Assembly: GCF_040610475.1 (NCBI RefSeq)
Contig: NZ_JBEXMJ010000005.1
Span: 133,631 to 197,630, forward strand
DNA: 64,000 nt
Origin: Actinopolymorpha sp. NPDC004070
GTDB taxonomy: Bacteria; Actinomycetota; Actinomycetes; Propionibacteriales; Actinopolymorphaceae
Reading direction: 5' to 3'
Positions 17,377-24,071 of this stretch are shown piece by piece. Under the pieces are notes generated by a model. That model saw only the letters and a program-made list of their open reading frames with translations. It searched no databases and was not told the DNA's origin. The position numbers and the translations under genes were made by a program. The first letter of the stretch is position 1. The number at the start of each line of letters is the position of its first letter.

Positions 17377-18927
17377 GTGATCCTTCCCAAGCCGCAGCAG
17401 CTCGAGCGCCTCGACGGCGCGTTCCATCTGACCAGCTCCGCCACGGTCCGCGCCGACGAGTCGTCGGCCCCGATCGTCGGGGCCCTGCGCCGGGCGCTGG
17501 CGCCGGCGACCGGTTTCGCGCTCGACGACGCCTCGGGAGACGACTCCGCCGCGATCACGCTGCGCGTCGACACCGGCCTGGTCGGGCCGGAGGCCTACCG
17601 CCTCAGCGTGACGCCCGACGGCGTGGAGATCGCGGGCAGCGACCCCTCCGGTGTCTTCTACGGGGTCCAGTCGCTGCGGCAGCTGCTTCCCCCGGAGATC
17701 TTCTCCCCCACCACGGTGGAGCGGCAGTGGGAGATCCCGGCGGTCGAGGTCGTCGACCGGCCGCGGTTCGGCTGGCGCGGGACGATGCTCGACGTGGCCC
17801 GGCACTTCATGCCGAAGGAGTTCGTCCTCAAGCTGATCGACCTGCTCGCCCTGCACAAGCTGAACGTCTTCCACTTCCACCTCACCGAGGACCAGGGCTG
17901 GCGCCTCGCGAGTGAGAAGTACCCCCGCCTCACCGAGGTCGGCGCCTACCGCCCGGAGACCCTTGTCGGGCACGCCCACCGCCCGGAGAGCGAGTTCACC
18001 TTCGACGGCACGCCGCACGGCGGCTACTACACCCAGGACGACATCCGGGAGATCGTGGCGTACGCCCAGGAGCGTTTCGTCACCGTCATCCCCGAGATCG
18101 ACATGCCGGGGCACATGCTGGCCGCCATCGCCGCCTATCCCGAGCTCGGCAACGGCCTGAAGCCGGCGAAGGTATGGACCCGCTGGGGCATCAGCGAGCA
18201 GGTGCTCAACGTCGAGGACTCCACCCTCGACTTCTGCCGCGACATCCTGGACGAGGTGATGGGCCTCTTCCCGAGCCCGCTCATCCACTGCGGCGGCGAC
18301 GAGTGCCCGAAGGCGGAGTGGAAGGTCAGCCCGGCCGCGCAGGAACGCATGCGGTCGCTCGGCCTCGCCGACGAGAACGCCCTGCAGGGGTGGTTCACCG
18401 CGCAGATGGCGGCCCACCTCGCCGACCGGGGCCGGCGGTTCGTCGGCTGGGACGAGGTGCTCGAGGGCGGCGGACCGGCCAACCTGCCCGAGGACGTCGT
18501 GGTCATGTCGTGGCGCAGCGAGGAAGGCGGCATCGAGGCGGCCCGCGGCGGGCTGGACGTGGTGATGGCGCCCTGCCAGACCGTCTACTTCGACTACTAC
18601 CAGAGCGAGGACACCGACTCCGAGCCGCTGGCCATCGGCGGGTTCGCGCCGCTGGAGAAGGTCTACAACTACCGGCCGATCCCCGGCGAACTCGACGCCG
18701 AGGCCGCCCGGCACGTGCTCGGCGCGCAGTGCCAGCTGTGGACGGAGTACGTCCCGACGCCCGAGCACGCGGAGTACATGCTGTTCCCGCGGGTGTGCGC
18801 GTTCGCCGAGGCGGTGTGGCGCGACGAGACCGGCGGCGTGGAGGAGTACTCCGCGTTCCTGGACCGGCTGCGGCCACACCTCGCCCGGCTGGACACCGTG
18901 GGCGTCAACTACCGCAAGCTGGACTGA
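17377..18927 (+). CDS. GH20 beta-N-acetylhexosaminidase
   Basis: A 516-residue enzyme that would release terminal GlcNAc or GalNAc from chitooligosaccharides or glycans. The N-terminal GH20b-type domain spans about residues 1-130. The catalytic barrel follows, with RGTMLDVARHFM, NVFHFHLTEDQGWR and EIDMPGHMLAA. The catalytic Asp-Glu pair lies in HCGGDECPKAEW (about residue 307). No signal peptide is visible, so it is cytoplasmic or intracellularly processed. The GTG at 17377 is chosen from the leaderless promoter. The three upstream palindromes suggest tight regulation, plausibly by amino-sugar availability (inference). Confidence 0.92.
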   Translation: MILPKPQQLERLDGAFHLTSSATVRADESSAPIVGALRRALAPATGFALDDASGDDSAAITLRVDTGLVGPEAYRLSVTPDGVEIAGSDPSGVFYGVQSLRQLLPPEIFSPTTVERQWEIPAVEVVDRPRFGWRGTMLDVARHFMPKEFVLKLIDLLALHKLNVFHFHLTEDQGWRLASEKYPRLTEVGAYRPETLVGHAHRPESEFTFDGTPHGGYYTQDDIREIVAYAQERFVTVIPEIDMPGHMLAAIAAYPELGNGLKPAKVWTRWGISEQVLNVEDSTLDFCRDILDEVMGLFPSPLIHCGGDECPKAEWKVSPAAQERMRSLGLADENALQGWFTAQMAAHLADRGRRFVGWDEVLEGGGPANLPEDVVVMSWRSEEGGIEAARGGLDVVMAPCQTVYFDYYQSEDTDSEPLAIGGFAPLEKVYNYRPIPGELDAEAARHVLGAQCQLWTEYVPTPEHAEYMLFPRVCAFAEAVWRDETGGVEEYSAFLDRLRPHLARLDTVGVNYRKLD

Positions 18928-18953
18928 GTACGTCGAGTACGCCGAGTACGTCG

Positions 18954-19217
18954 TTACGTGCGGGGTTTGCGGCGGCGCAGGCCGGCGGCGGTGATCCGGG
19001 CCACGAGTTCCCGGCTCGTCACCGGCTGCGCGCCCGCCGCGAGCACCTCGGCGTACCTCGCCTCCGGTACGTCGTAGTGGTCACGGTGGAAGCCGCTCTC
19101 GGGCAGTCCACAGCGGCGGGCGAAGTCGTGCAGTTCCTCGAAGGACCGGTCGCTCACCAGATGCGACCAGACGGTGCCGCGCGCGGGCCAGGTCGGCGGG
19201 TCGAGGAGGAGCGTCAC
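18954..19217 (-). CDS. DUF4031 domain protein
   Basis: An 87-residue protein that matches the small DUF4031 family across nearly its whole length. It opens TLLLDPPTWPARG, continues WSHLVSDRSFEELHDFARR, and has RDHYDVPEARY in the middle. Function is unknown. Its GTG at 19217 overlaps the TGA of the cutC gene as GTGA, so the two are translationally coupled. The basic RRRKPRT tail is not distinctive. Confidence 0.8.
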   Translation of the reverse strand: MTLLLDPPTWPARGTVWSHLVSDRSFEELHDFARRCGLPESGFHRDHYDVPEARYAEVLAAGAQPVTSRELVARITAAGLRRRKPRT

Positions 19218-19996
19218 AGCTCCGGCACGCTTCCGCTCTCCTTCGCGGTCTCCCTCGCGGTCTCCTTCGCGGTCCCACTGGAGAGCAGGTCGAGCGCGCG
19301 GGCCACCTCGTCGTCGACCAGGGTGCGCCAGGCGCGGACGTACGACGCGTCGGCGTACGCCTTCCAGGAACGGTCCGGCCGGACCGCCGTACCCACGTGG
19401 AACGCCCGGATCCCGGCCTGCGCCAGCCACGGCACGTGATCGGCCCGCAGGCCCCCGCCGGCCATGATCCGGTCGGTGGCGAACGGGTCGGATTTCGCCC
19501 GCCGGGTCAGGTCGTCCAGGCCGGCCTCCACCCCGCGCGGCGAACCCGCGGTCAGCACGTGGGTGAGCCCCGGCAGCCGGCGAAGGTCCTGCCAGGCCCG
19601 GTCGGTCTCGAGCGCGTGGTCGACCGCCCGGTGGAACGTCCACGGCCGGTCGGGGAACTCCTCGACCAGAGCGCAGGTGGTCTCCTGGTCGATCTCGAGC
19701 GTGCCGGTGAGGAAGCCGAGCACGAAGCCGTCCGCGCCTGCCGCGACGTACGACGAGGCCAGTCCGCGCAGCCGGGCCACCTCGGCACCGGTTGCGCTGA
19801 ACGTGTCGGACAGGCGCAGCATCACCCGGAGCGGAACGTTCGTACGCCGCCGGATCTCCTCCACCACCGACGGCTCCGGCGACAGGCCGTCGGCATCCAT
19901 GTCGGTCACCAGCTCCACCCGGTCCGCGCCGCCGTCCTCCGCGGCCACGGCGTCGGCGACTCCGAGGGCGATGACCTCGAGCAAGGGACGCGTCAT
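19214..19996 (-). CDS. cutC: CutC family protein (copper homeostasis family)
   Basis: A 260-residue TIM-barrel protein. The start LLEVIALGVADAVAAEDGGA and the RVELVTDMDADGLSPEPS segment are CutC signatures; LRVMLR, FVLGFLT, TFHRAVD and RIMAGGGL follow in order. The copper role is disputed for this family. The C-terminus has an unusual charged repeat (TAKETARETAKESGS, about residues 241-255) encoded by three near-identical 12-base units, so the tail may vary in length between strains. The ATG at 19996 follows a CAGGCT -10 by seven bases (leaderless). Confidence 0.85.
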   Translation of the reverse strand: MTRPLLEVIALGVADAVAAEDGGADRVELVTDMDADGLSPEPSVVEEIRRRTNVPLRVMLRLSDTFSATGAEVARLRGLASSYVAAGADGFVLGFLTGTLEIDQETTCALVEEFPDRPWTFHRAVDHALETDRAWQDLRRLPGLTHVLTAGSPRGVEAGLDDLTRRAKSDPFATDRIMAGGGLRADHVPWLAQAGIRAFHVGTAVRPDRSWKAYADASYVRAWRTLVDDEVARALDLLSSGTAKETARETAKESGSVPEL

Positions 19997-20003
19997 GGGA
20001 CGA

Positions 20004-20016
20004 AGCCTGCCAGGAT
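20004..20016. promoter_or_regulatory. Back-to-back -10 elements for cutC and the divergent small gene
   Basis: On the minus strand CAGGCT (20004-20009) serves cutC (ATG 19996), and on the plus strand CAGGAT (20011-20016) serves the small gene (GTG 20024). One base separates them, and each is seven bases from its start codon. Two polymerases could not occupy both sites at once. Confidence 0.5.
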
Positions 20017-20023
20017 CGTGTCC

Positions 20024-20365
20024 GTGACGGACGACGACCCGCTGATCAACGCCCGAGCCCAGGTTTTTCACGACCTGCAGGCCTCCGGTCACGCCGACCC
20101 CCGAGGCGTGTCGATCCTCGAGGACGCGGTGGCCGAACGCCGGTGGTGGGTCGCGCAGTGGCCGGAGGGCGCGGACTATGTCGCCGGCCAGATCGCCCAG
20201 GACGTGCAGGACGCGCTGATGGACTCGGTGGGGCGCTGGCCCAGGTGCAAGGCCTGCGACGACGTCGAGCCGCACGAGCTGCGGATCGAACCCGAGCTCG
20301 GACCGAACCCGCACTGGGTCTGCGACCGCGGCGGGATCGACGTCGCCCCGCTCGGGGAGCTCTGA
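20024..20365 (+). CDS. Small hypothetical protein
   Basis: A 113-residue soluble protein that I do not recognise. It has an Asp-rich start (TDDDPLINARAQ), the central WWVAQWPEGADYVAGQIAQD, and a small C-terminal treble-clef-like region, RCKACDDVEPHELR, then a single Cys in WVCDRG. The CxxC and distal Cys could bind a metal, but the set is incomplete. The GTG at 20024 is chosen because CAGGAT lies seven bases upstream; the GTG at 20018 is an alternative. It is divergent from cutC. Confidence 0.65.
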   Translation: MTDDDPLINARAQVFHDLQASGHADPRGVSILEDAVAERRWWVAQWPEGADYVAGQIAQDVQDALMDSVGRWPRCKACDDVEPHELRIEPELGPNPHWVCDRGGIDVAPLGEL

Positions 20366-20429
20366 CAGAGCGCGTCCTTCCGCTCACCCAGGCTGACCCA
20401 TCCCGGACGTACGCCTTGGCGACAGACGG

Positions 20430-20439
20430 TTGTAGACAA
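20430..20439. promoter_or_regulatory. GntR-like half-palindromic operator in the RraA-family promoter
   Basis: TTGTAGACAA has complementary TTGT/ACAA ends, as in GntR/FadR-type operators. It overlaps an AATAAT -10-like hexamer (20438-20443) that lies 16 bases after TTGGCG (20416-20421). Binding of a repressor here would block transcription of the gene at 20523. Confidence 0.35.
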
Positions 20440-20522
20440 TAATCGGAGCGAGTCGAGGGCCCATCGGCGATCTCCCGTCCCCACGTGCGAGCTTCCGCAT
20501 CCACGTACCGGAAAGGAACGCC

Positions 20523-21281
20523 ATGACCACGGGCAAGACCGCCGCGTCCGCGGCGACCAGCCCCTCCGAAGTCGCCAGCCTCTACAAGTACCTCCGGGTC
20601 ACCGACGTCGCCGACGCCATGGACGGCATCGGCTACTTCGACATCGGCCTGGTCTCACGCGACGTCCGCCCGCTGTGGCGCGGGATGAAGTTCTGGGGTG
20701 AGGCGGCGACGCTGCGCTGCGTACCCGCCAACCGTCCGATGTGGAAGCTCGACTCCACCGAGGACATCGTTGCCGCGCACGGCATCTGGTTCGAGGAGGT
20801 CGGCCGGCCCGCCGGTCTCGGCGACCTCCCGCCCGGCCACGTGATCGTCACCGACGGCGGCGGGGCGCGGGAGGTGGGCTTCTGGGGTTCGGCGAACGCC
20901 ATGTCCGCCCACGCCAACGGCGCCGTCGGCATCGTCACCGACGGGTACTGCCGGGACACCGCCGAGATCGAGCTGCAGCGGACGCCGATATGCGCCGCGG
21001 CTCGCGGCCGGACGATCATTCCGGGCCGGATCGAGGCGGTCGAGGCCCAGGTAACCATCGGCTGTGGCGGAGTGCAGGTGCGGCCCGGCGACATCGTGGG
21101 CACCGACGACGACGGCGTGATCGTCGTACCCGCCGAGGTCGCGGGCGAGGTCGCGGTGCACGCCCGCGCGGTCCTGATCGCCGACATGCACGCCCGCCGG
21201 AAGTTGTACGAGAAGCTCGGCCGCGAGCCCGACGAGACGGTGGACATCGAGGCGGTCGAGGCGTACTACGCCGGCAGGTAG
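20523..21281 (+). CDS. RraA family protein (HMG/CHA aldolase-like)
   Basis: A 252-residue protein. It has the RraA/HMG aldolase fold: VTDVADAMDGIGYFD near the start, VIVTDGGGAREVGFWG with the pyruvate-binding loop, GIVTDGYCRDTAEI with the Arg-Asp pair, and PGDIVGTDDDGVIVVP. Members include 4-hydroxy-4-methyl-2-oxoglutarate/4-carboxy-4-hydroxy-2-oxoadipate aldolases and, in other bacteria, RNase E inhibitors. An aldolase or decarboxylase is the more likely role in an actinobacterium, but the substrate is not evident from neighbours. The ATG at 20523 follows AAAGGA. A terminator follows the gene. Confidence 0.85.
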   Translation: MTTGKTAASAATSPSEVASLYKYLRVTDVADAMDGIGYFDIGLVSRDVRPLWRGMKFWGEAATLRCVPANRPMWKLDSTEDIVAAHGIWFEEVGRPAGLGDLPPGHVIVTDGGGAREVGFWGSANAMSAHANGAVGIVTDGYCRDTAEIELQRTPICAAARGRTIIPGRIEAVEAQVTIGCGGVQVRPGDIVGTDDDGVIVVPAEVAGEVAVHARAVLIADMHARRKLYEKLGREPDETVDIEAVEAYYAGR

Positions 21282-21315
21282 CGACGCCTGAGGTTCTCCG
21301 ATCTCCCGGCAGTCG

Positions 21316-21358
21316 AAGCCGGAGGCCCTCCACGCCGAGCGGGGAGGGCCTTCGGCTT
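21316..21358. terminator. Intrinsic terminator between RraA-family and XRE genes
   Basis: A 16-base-pair stem with a single G-T wobble (21316-21331 with 21343-21358) closes an 11-base loop. It lies between convergent genes and can serve both. Confidence 0.8.
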
Positions 21359-21367
21359 TCGTACGTA

Positions 21368-22336
21368 CTAAAGCGAGGAGGGCGCCGCGGGCGTCACAAC
21401 CTGGGCGACATCCGGTGAGGCCGAAGCTTTGCGAGGTTGCCGCCCGGTCAGCTCCCCGGCGGCCTTCCGGAGCAGAGTCACGCTGTCCTGTGCCGGGAGT
21501 GCGGCCTCCAGGAGGCGCTTCCACAGGGTCGCGTGAAGGCGTACCTCCTCCTCGCCGGTGAGCACGGTGTCGAACGCGAGGTTGTCGACCGTCACCAAGG
21601 TCTTGGAGAACGGCTCGGGGTACGTGTAGAGCCCGAACGCGCTCTTGGGTACGGCAGGACCCTTGATCTGGGCGTCCACGGGGAGCACCCGGATGTCGGC
21701 GTGCATGGGCTGCTCGGCAAGGTGGCGGAGCTGTTCGGCGAGCACGTCCTTCGGCACCGCGGGGCGGCGGACGATGAGCTCGTCGAGGATCACCTGGTAC
21801 GTCGGCCGGCGCCGCCGCAACATCCGCTGCCGGTCAGCCCGACCGCGTACGACTCCCTGTCTGGTGATGGTCGGTTCGACGAACGTCAGGTCGTCGACCT
21901 CGGCGATGCTGCGTGCGTACGCCTCGGTCTGGAGCAGACCGGGAACCAGCGCCATGGCGTAGTCGCGGATCTGCGAAGCCCCCTGCTCGAGGTCGGCGTA
22001 GCGCGCCTGCCGGTGGCCCATCCGGCTGCTGTGCGCCTCCCACCAGCCGCGCTCGGCGGCGCCGCGCGCGGTGTCCACGAACAAGGTCCAGGCGTCTCCC
22101 TGGATGTTCAGCGCTTCGGCGATGTCGAGAATCTCGTCGATCTGCGGGCGCAGATGGCCGTTCTCCAGCTTGGACAGCTTCGCCTGGGACAGCCCGGTCG
22201 CCTTCGCGAGTTGCGCGTGGGTCATCTTCGCCCGTTGCCGATGAGCGATCAGCTCCTCGGAAAGACGCAGCCGACATACGTACGGACTGCTGATCACTGG
22301 CACCCCTTGCACCCGAATGATTCGCCCCTGGGGCAT
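21368..22336 (-). CDS. XRE-family HTH regulator with DUF5753 domain
   Basis: A 322-residue regulator. The N-terminal HTH spans about residues 25-80 (MTHAQLAKATGLSQAKLSKL). The C-terminal DUF5753 domain contains YADLEQGASQIRDYAMALVP and GLLQTEAYAR, and a LIVRRPAVPK segment. This architecture is typical of actinobacterial WhiJ-like regulators, which normally pair with a small DUF397 protein. No DUF397 gene is present here; the divergent neighbours are unrelated small proteins. The ATG at 22336 follows AGGAG; a GTG about 33 bases downstream is possible. Confidence 0.85.
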   Translation of the reverse strand: MPQGRIIRVQGVPVISSPYVCRLRLSEELIAHRQRAKMTHAQLAKATGLSQAKLSKLENGHLRPQIDEILDIAEALNIQGDAWTLFVDTARGAAERGWWEAHSSRMGHRQARYADLEQGASQIRDYAMALVPGLLQTEAYARSIAEVDDLTFVEPTITRQGVVRGRADRQRMLRRRRPTYQVILDELIVRRPAVPKDVLAEQLRHLAEQPMHADIRVLPVDAQIKGPAVPKSAFGLYTYPEPFSKTLVTVDNLAFDTVLTGEEEVRLHATLWKRLLEAALPAQDSVTLLRKAAGELTGRQPRKASASPDVAQVVTPAAPSSL

Positions 22337-22541
22337 GACCCTAGCTCCTGTCAGGCGTGACGGACAGTGCCGAACAACGTGCAAAGCGTACTTGCAGACC
22401 TGGCCGAAGCCTGCCAAGGTGTGCATCATTCGGCAAATCGTCATCATGACGGCGAGCTGACACCCGCCGGTTCTCGTTCCCTCGGACGGCGCGGTGACGG
22501 CGCGCGGCGTGATGCGAACTCACACGACGGGGAGTGGCCGC
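22337..22541. promoter_or_regulatory. Divergent control region of the accessory islet, with a 6-1-6 palindrome
   Basis: About 200 non-coding bases lie between the XRE gene and the first small gene. CGTCAT-C-ATGACG at 22439-22451 is a perfect inverted repeat and the best operator candidate for the XRE protein. GCCGAA and TTCGGC copies flank it. The stretch is visibly less GC-rich than its surroundings. Confidence 0.4.
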
Positions 22542-22871
22542 ATGGTCGAAACGCGGAGCGGGTGCAGTGAAACGCTCGTCGCGGGGAAGGCACCGCTCGT
22601 GGCCATCACAGCCAGACAGCGGGCGTACGAACTCGCCGAGCTGTTCACTCGTAGCGGGCTAGCCGCGGCGGTCGTCTGGGACGACCGGAAGTCCGCGTGG
22701 TGCGTGCGGGTGATCGAGCCCGCCGACGAGCGGCTGCACATGTGCCTGTGGCTCCGCGACAACCGGTGGACATGGGTTCCCGGCTGCGCCTGGAGCGCCG
22801 ACGCCGGCGACTACGCCGCTGTCGTGCGGTTCGCGACCGCGTGGGTCACCGAGCATCGCGTCGCGCTCTGA
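22542..22871 (+). CDS. Small hypothetical protein of the accessory islet
   Basis: A 109-residue soluble protein of unknown family. It has an amphipathic helix (TARQRAYELAELFTRSG), then alternating beta-strand segments rich in Trp (AAAVVWDDRKSAWCVRV, LWLRDNRWTWVPGC). The end is a helix, AAVVRFATAWVTEH. The composition suggests a compact alpha/beta domain. The ATG at 22542 is chosen because GGGGAG lies eight bases upstream; an in-frame ATG at 22512 lacks a ribosome site. It reads away from the XRE regulator, in the place where DUF397 genes usually stand. Confidence 0.65.
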   Translation: MVETRSGCSETLVAGKAPLVAITARQRAYELAELFTRSGLAAAVVWDDRKSAWCVRVIEPADERLHMCLWLRDNRWTWVPGCAWSADAGDYAAVVRFATAWVTEHRVAL

Positions 22872-23051
22872 ACCCCCTCGGATTCCCGTACGCCGGTTGG
22901 GCATCCGTGCCCCGTCGACGTCCGGGTTGCAGGTCCCCGTCCATCCAGGGCGGGGCCGACGAAGAGTGGCCACCGCGGAGGCGCCGCACCTCTCGCAGGT
23001 GCGGCGGCGGTGGCCACGTCATGAGAAGACACCAAGAAAAGAGGTAGCGCC

Positions 23052-23177
23052 ATGCAGGCAACAATCACCAACCCTGGCAACGGATCGAGCAGCGCCGACG
23101 AGTCGCTGTTCGGCTCGACCGGCATCAAGCGTGACCAGGTGACCGGACAGCAGTCCGGCCTCGGGCACGACGCCTGA
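23052..23177 (+). CDS. 41-residue peptide of unknown function
   Basis: A short gene with a good ribosome site (AAGAGG) before its ATG. The product starts MQATITNPGNGSSS and ends in a hydrophilic QQSGLGHDA tail. It is rich in Gly, Ser, Thr and Asn, with no Cys and no signal peptide. A strong hairpin follows 24 bases after the stop, which supports a real transcription unit. The size and a Gly/Ser-rich sequence could suit a modified-peptide precursor or a small regulator, but no modification enzyme is encoded nearby and I recognise no family. Confidence 0.45.
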   Translation: MQATITNPGNGSSSADESLFGSTGIKRDQVTGQQSGLGHDA

Positions 23178-23201
23178 TCTCGCGCCGGGCAACCCGATAG
23201 T

Positions 23202-23235
23202 GGAGGGGTCCTCGGCGGCCACCGGGGACCCCTCC
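23202..23235 (+). terminator. Hairpin terminator after the 41-residue peptide gene
   Basis: GGAGGGGTCC (23202-23211) pairs perfectly with GGACCCCTCC (23226-23235) across a 14-base loop. There is no T-run, as is common in high-GC actinobacteria. Confidence 0.65.
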
Positions 23236-23276
23236 TGACCACCACTCCCACACCAGACCCGACAGGGGAAACCAGC

Positions 23277-23474
23277 ATGAAGAGATGGCTACCGGCCACC
23301 CTAGCGATCACCTTCGCGACGCTCGGCCTTTCCGTCCCCGCCGCGAGTGCGCAACCACTCGACACCGAGACCGGCGTCCCGGTCGCGGTCGAGACGCCAG
23401 CGGCCGCGAACCCGTCATTGTGTGCGTTCTGCCCCCGCATCCACCAGCGCGGGGGCAGACTGCTTTCGGACTGA
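23277..23474 (+). CDS. 65-residue putative secreted peptide
   Basis: The product has a clear signal peptide (MKRWLPATLAITFATLGLSV, then cleavage near PAASA/QP). The remaining mature chain of about 40 residues carries CAFC, a CxxC pair that could form a disulfide or bind metal. The ribosome site is weak (AGGGGAAA). The last quarter of the frame is also a strong inverted repeat (23428-23459), so the coding region may be genuine, or may be a leader whose end doubles as a terminator. The gene lies 24 bases before another small gene. Confidence 0.45.
   Translation: MKRWLPATLAITFATLGLSVPAASAQPLDTETGVPVAVETPAAANPSLCAFCPRIHQRGGRLLSD
23428..23459 (+). terminator. Strong hairpin inside the end of the secreted-peptide frame
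   Basis: TCTGCCCCCGC (23428-23438) pairs perfectly with GCGGGGGCAGA (23449-23459), with a ten-base loop, followed by CTGCTTTCGG. It precedes the stop codon at 23472 and the next gene at 23498. As RNA it would be a terminator or an attenuator. Confidence 0.6.
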
Positions 23475-23497
23475 CACAGTGCGTGATTGGAGGCGCC

Positions 23498-23929
23498 ATG
23501 AGTAACGACGAAGCTAAGGCTCGGGATGCTCTGGCCGCCGGGCGTGCCGACGAGGCGATCGCCTACGCGTTGCTGGACGTGAAGTCCACGCTGCACGACC
23601 TGTGGTGGGCTACAGCGAAACGCAACGTCCAGACGAACACGTGGATGAGGACCCTCGCCCAGAAGGAAGGCCGCGCGGTCACCCTCCTCCGCCGCACCGG
23701 TACCCGCCCGGACATGTGGCGAGGTGAGTGGCACGCCGGGTCGACTGGAGGGATGAAGGCCTACGAGGCTGCCGACAAGGACGCCGTGCTTAGGTGGGCA
23801 GCAGACCTCCCGGCGGGGGTTCGGCTGATCCTCGACCCCGACAGCAACGAGTGGATTCCGTGGGAGGACATGGACGTGGAGGCCTACGTCACCCGCGACC
23901 CGGAGGATCGAGAGCAGCGGAGGACGTGA
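23498..23929 (+). CDS. Hypothetical protein of the accessory islet
   Basis: A 143-residue soluble protein that I do not recognise. The N-terminal half is helical (DEAKARDALAAGRADEAIAY, then STLHDLWWATAKRNVQTN). The second half is acidic with WAADLPAGVRLILDPDSNEW and a charged tail. There are no Cys or catalytic motifs. The ATG at 23498 follows TTGGAGG at a good distance, so translation is likely. Transcription may depend on reading through the hairpin at 23428-23459. Confidence 0.65.
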   Translation: MSNDEAKARDALAAGRADEAIAYALLDVKSTLHDLWWATAKRNVQTNTWMRTLAQKEGRAVTLLRRTGTRPDMWRGEWHAGSTGGMKAYEAADKDAVLRWAADLPAGVRLILDPDSNEWIPWEDMDVEAYVTRDPEDREQRRT

Positions 23930-24071
23930 CGGGGCGCGATCTCTGTCCTCCTGGCGGCGTTCTTGTAGGTAGTAAGACGCAACGCCCGTGGATTGGTCCG
24001 TGACCAGATGACCGCCGCCGCACCTTGTTGATGCCGGCACCGCCAACCGCAGCAAGGGCTATTCCTGTCAA

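Noticed and set aside
22494..22541. Longer N-terminus of the 109-residue islet protein
   Set aside because: Upstream in-frame starts lack a ribosome site, while the ATG at 22542 has GGGGAG at eight bases.
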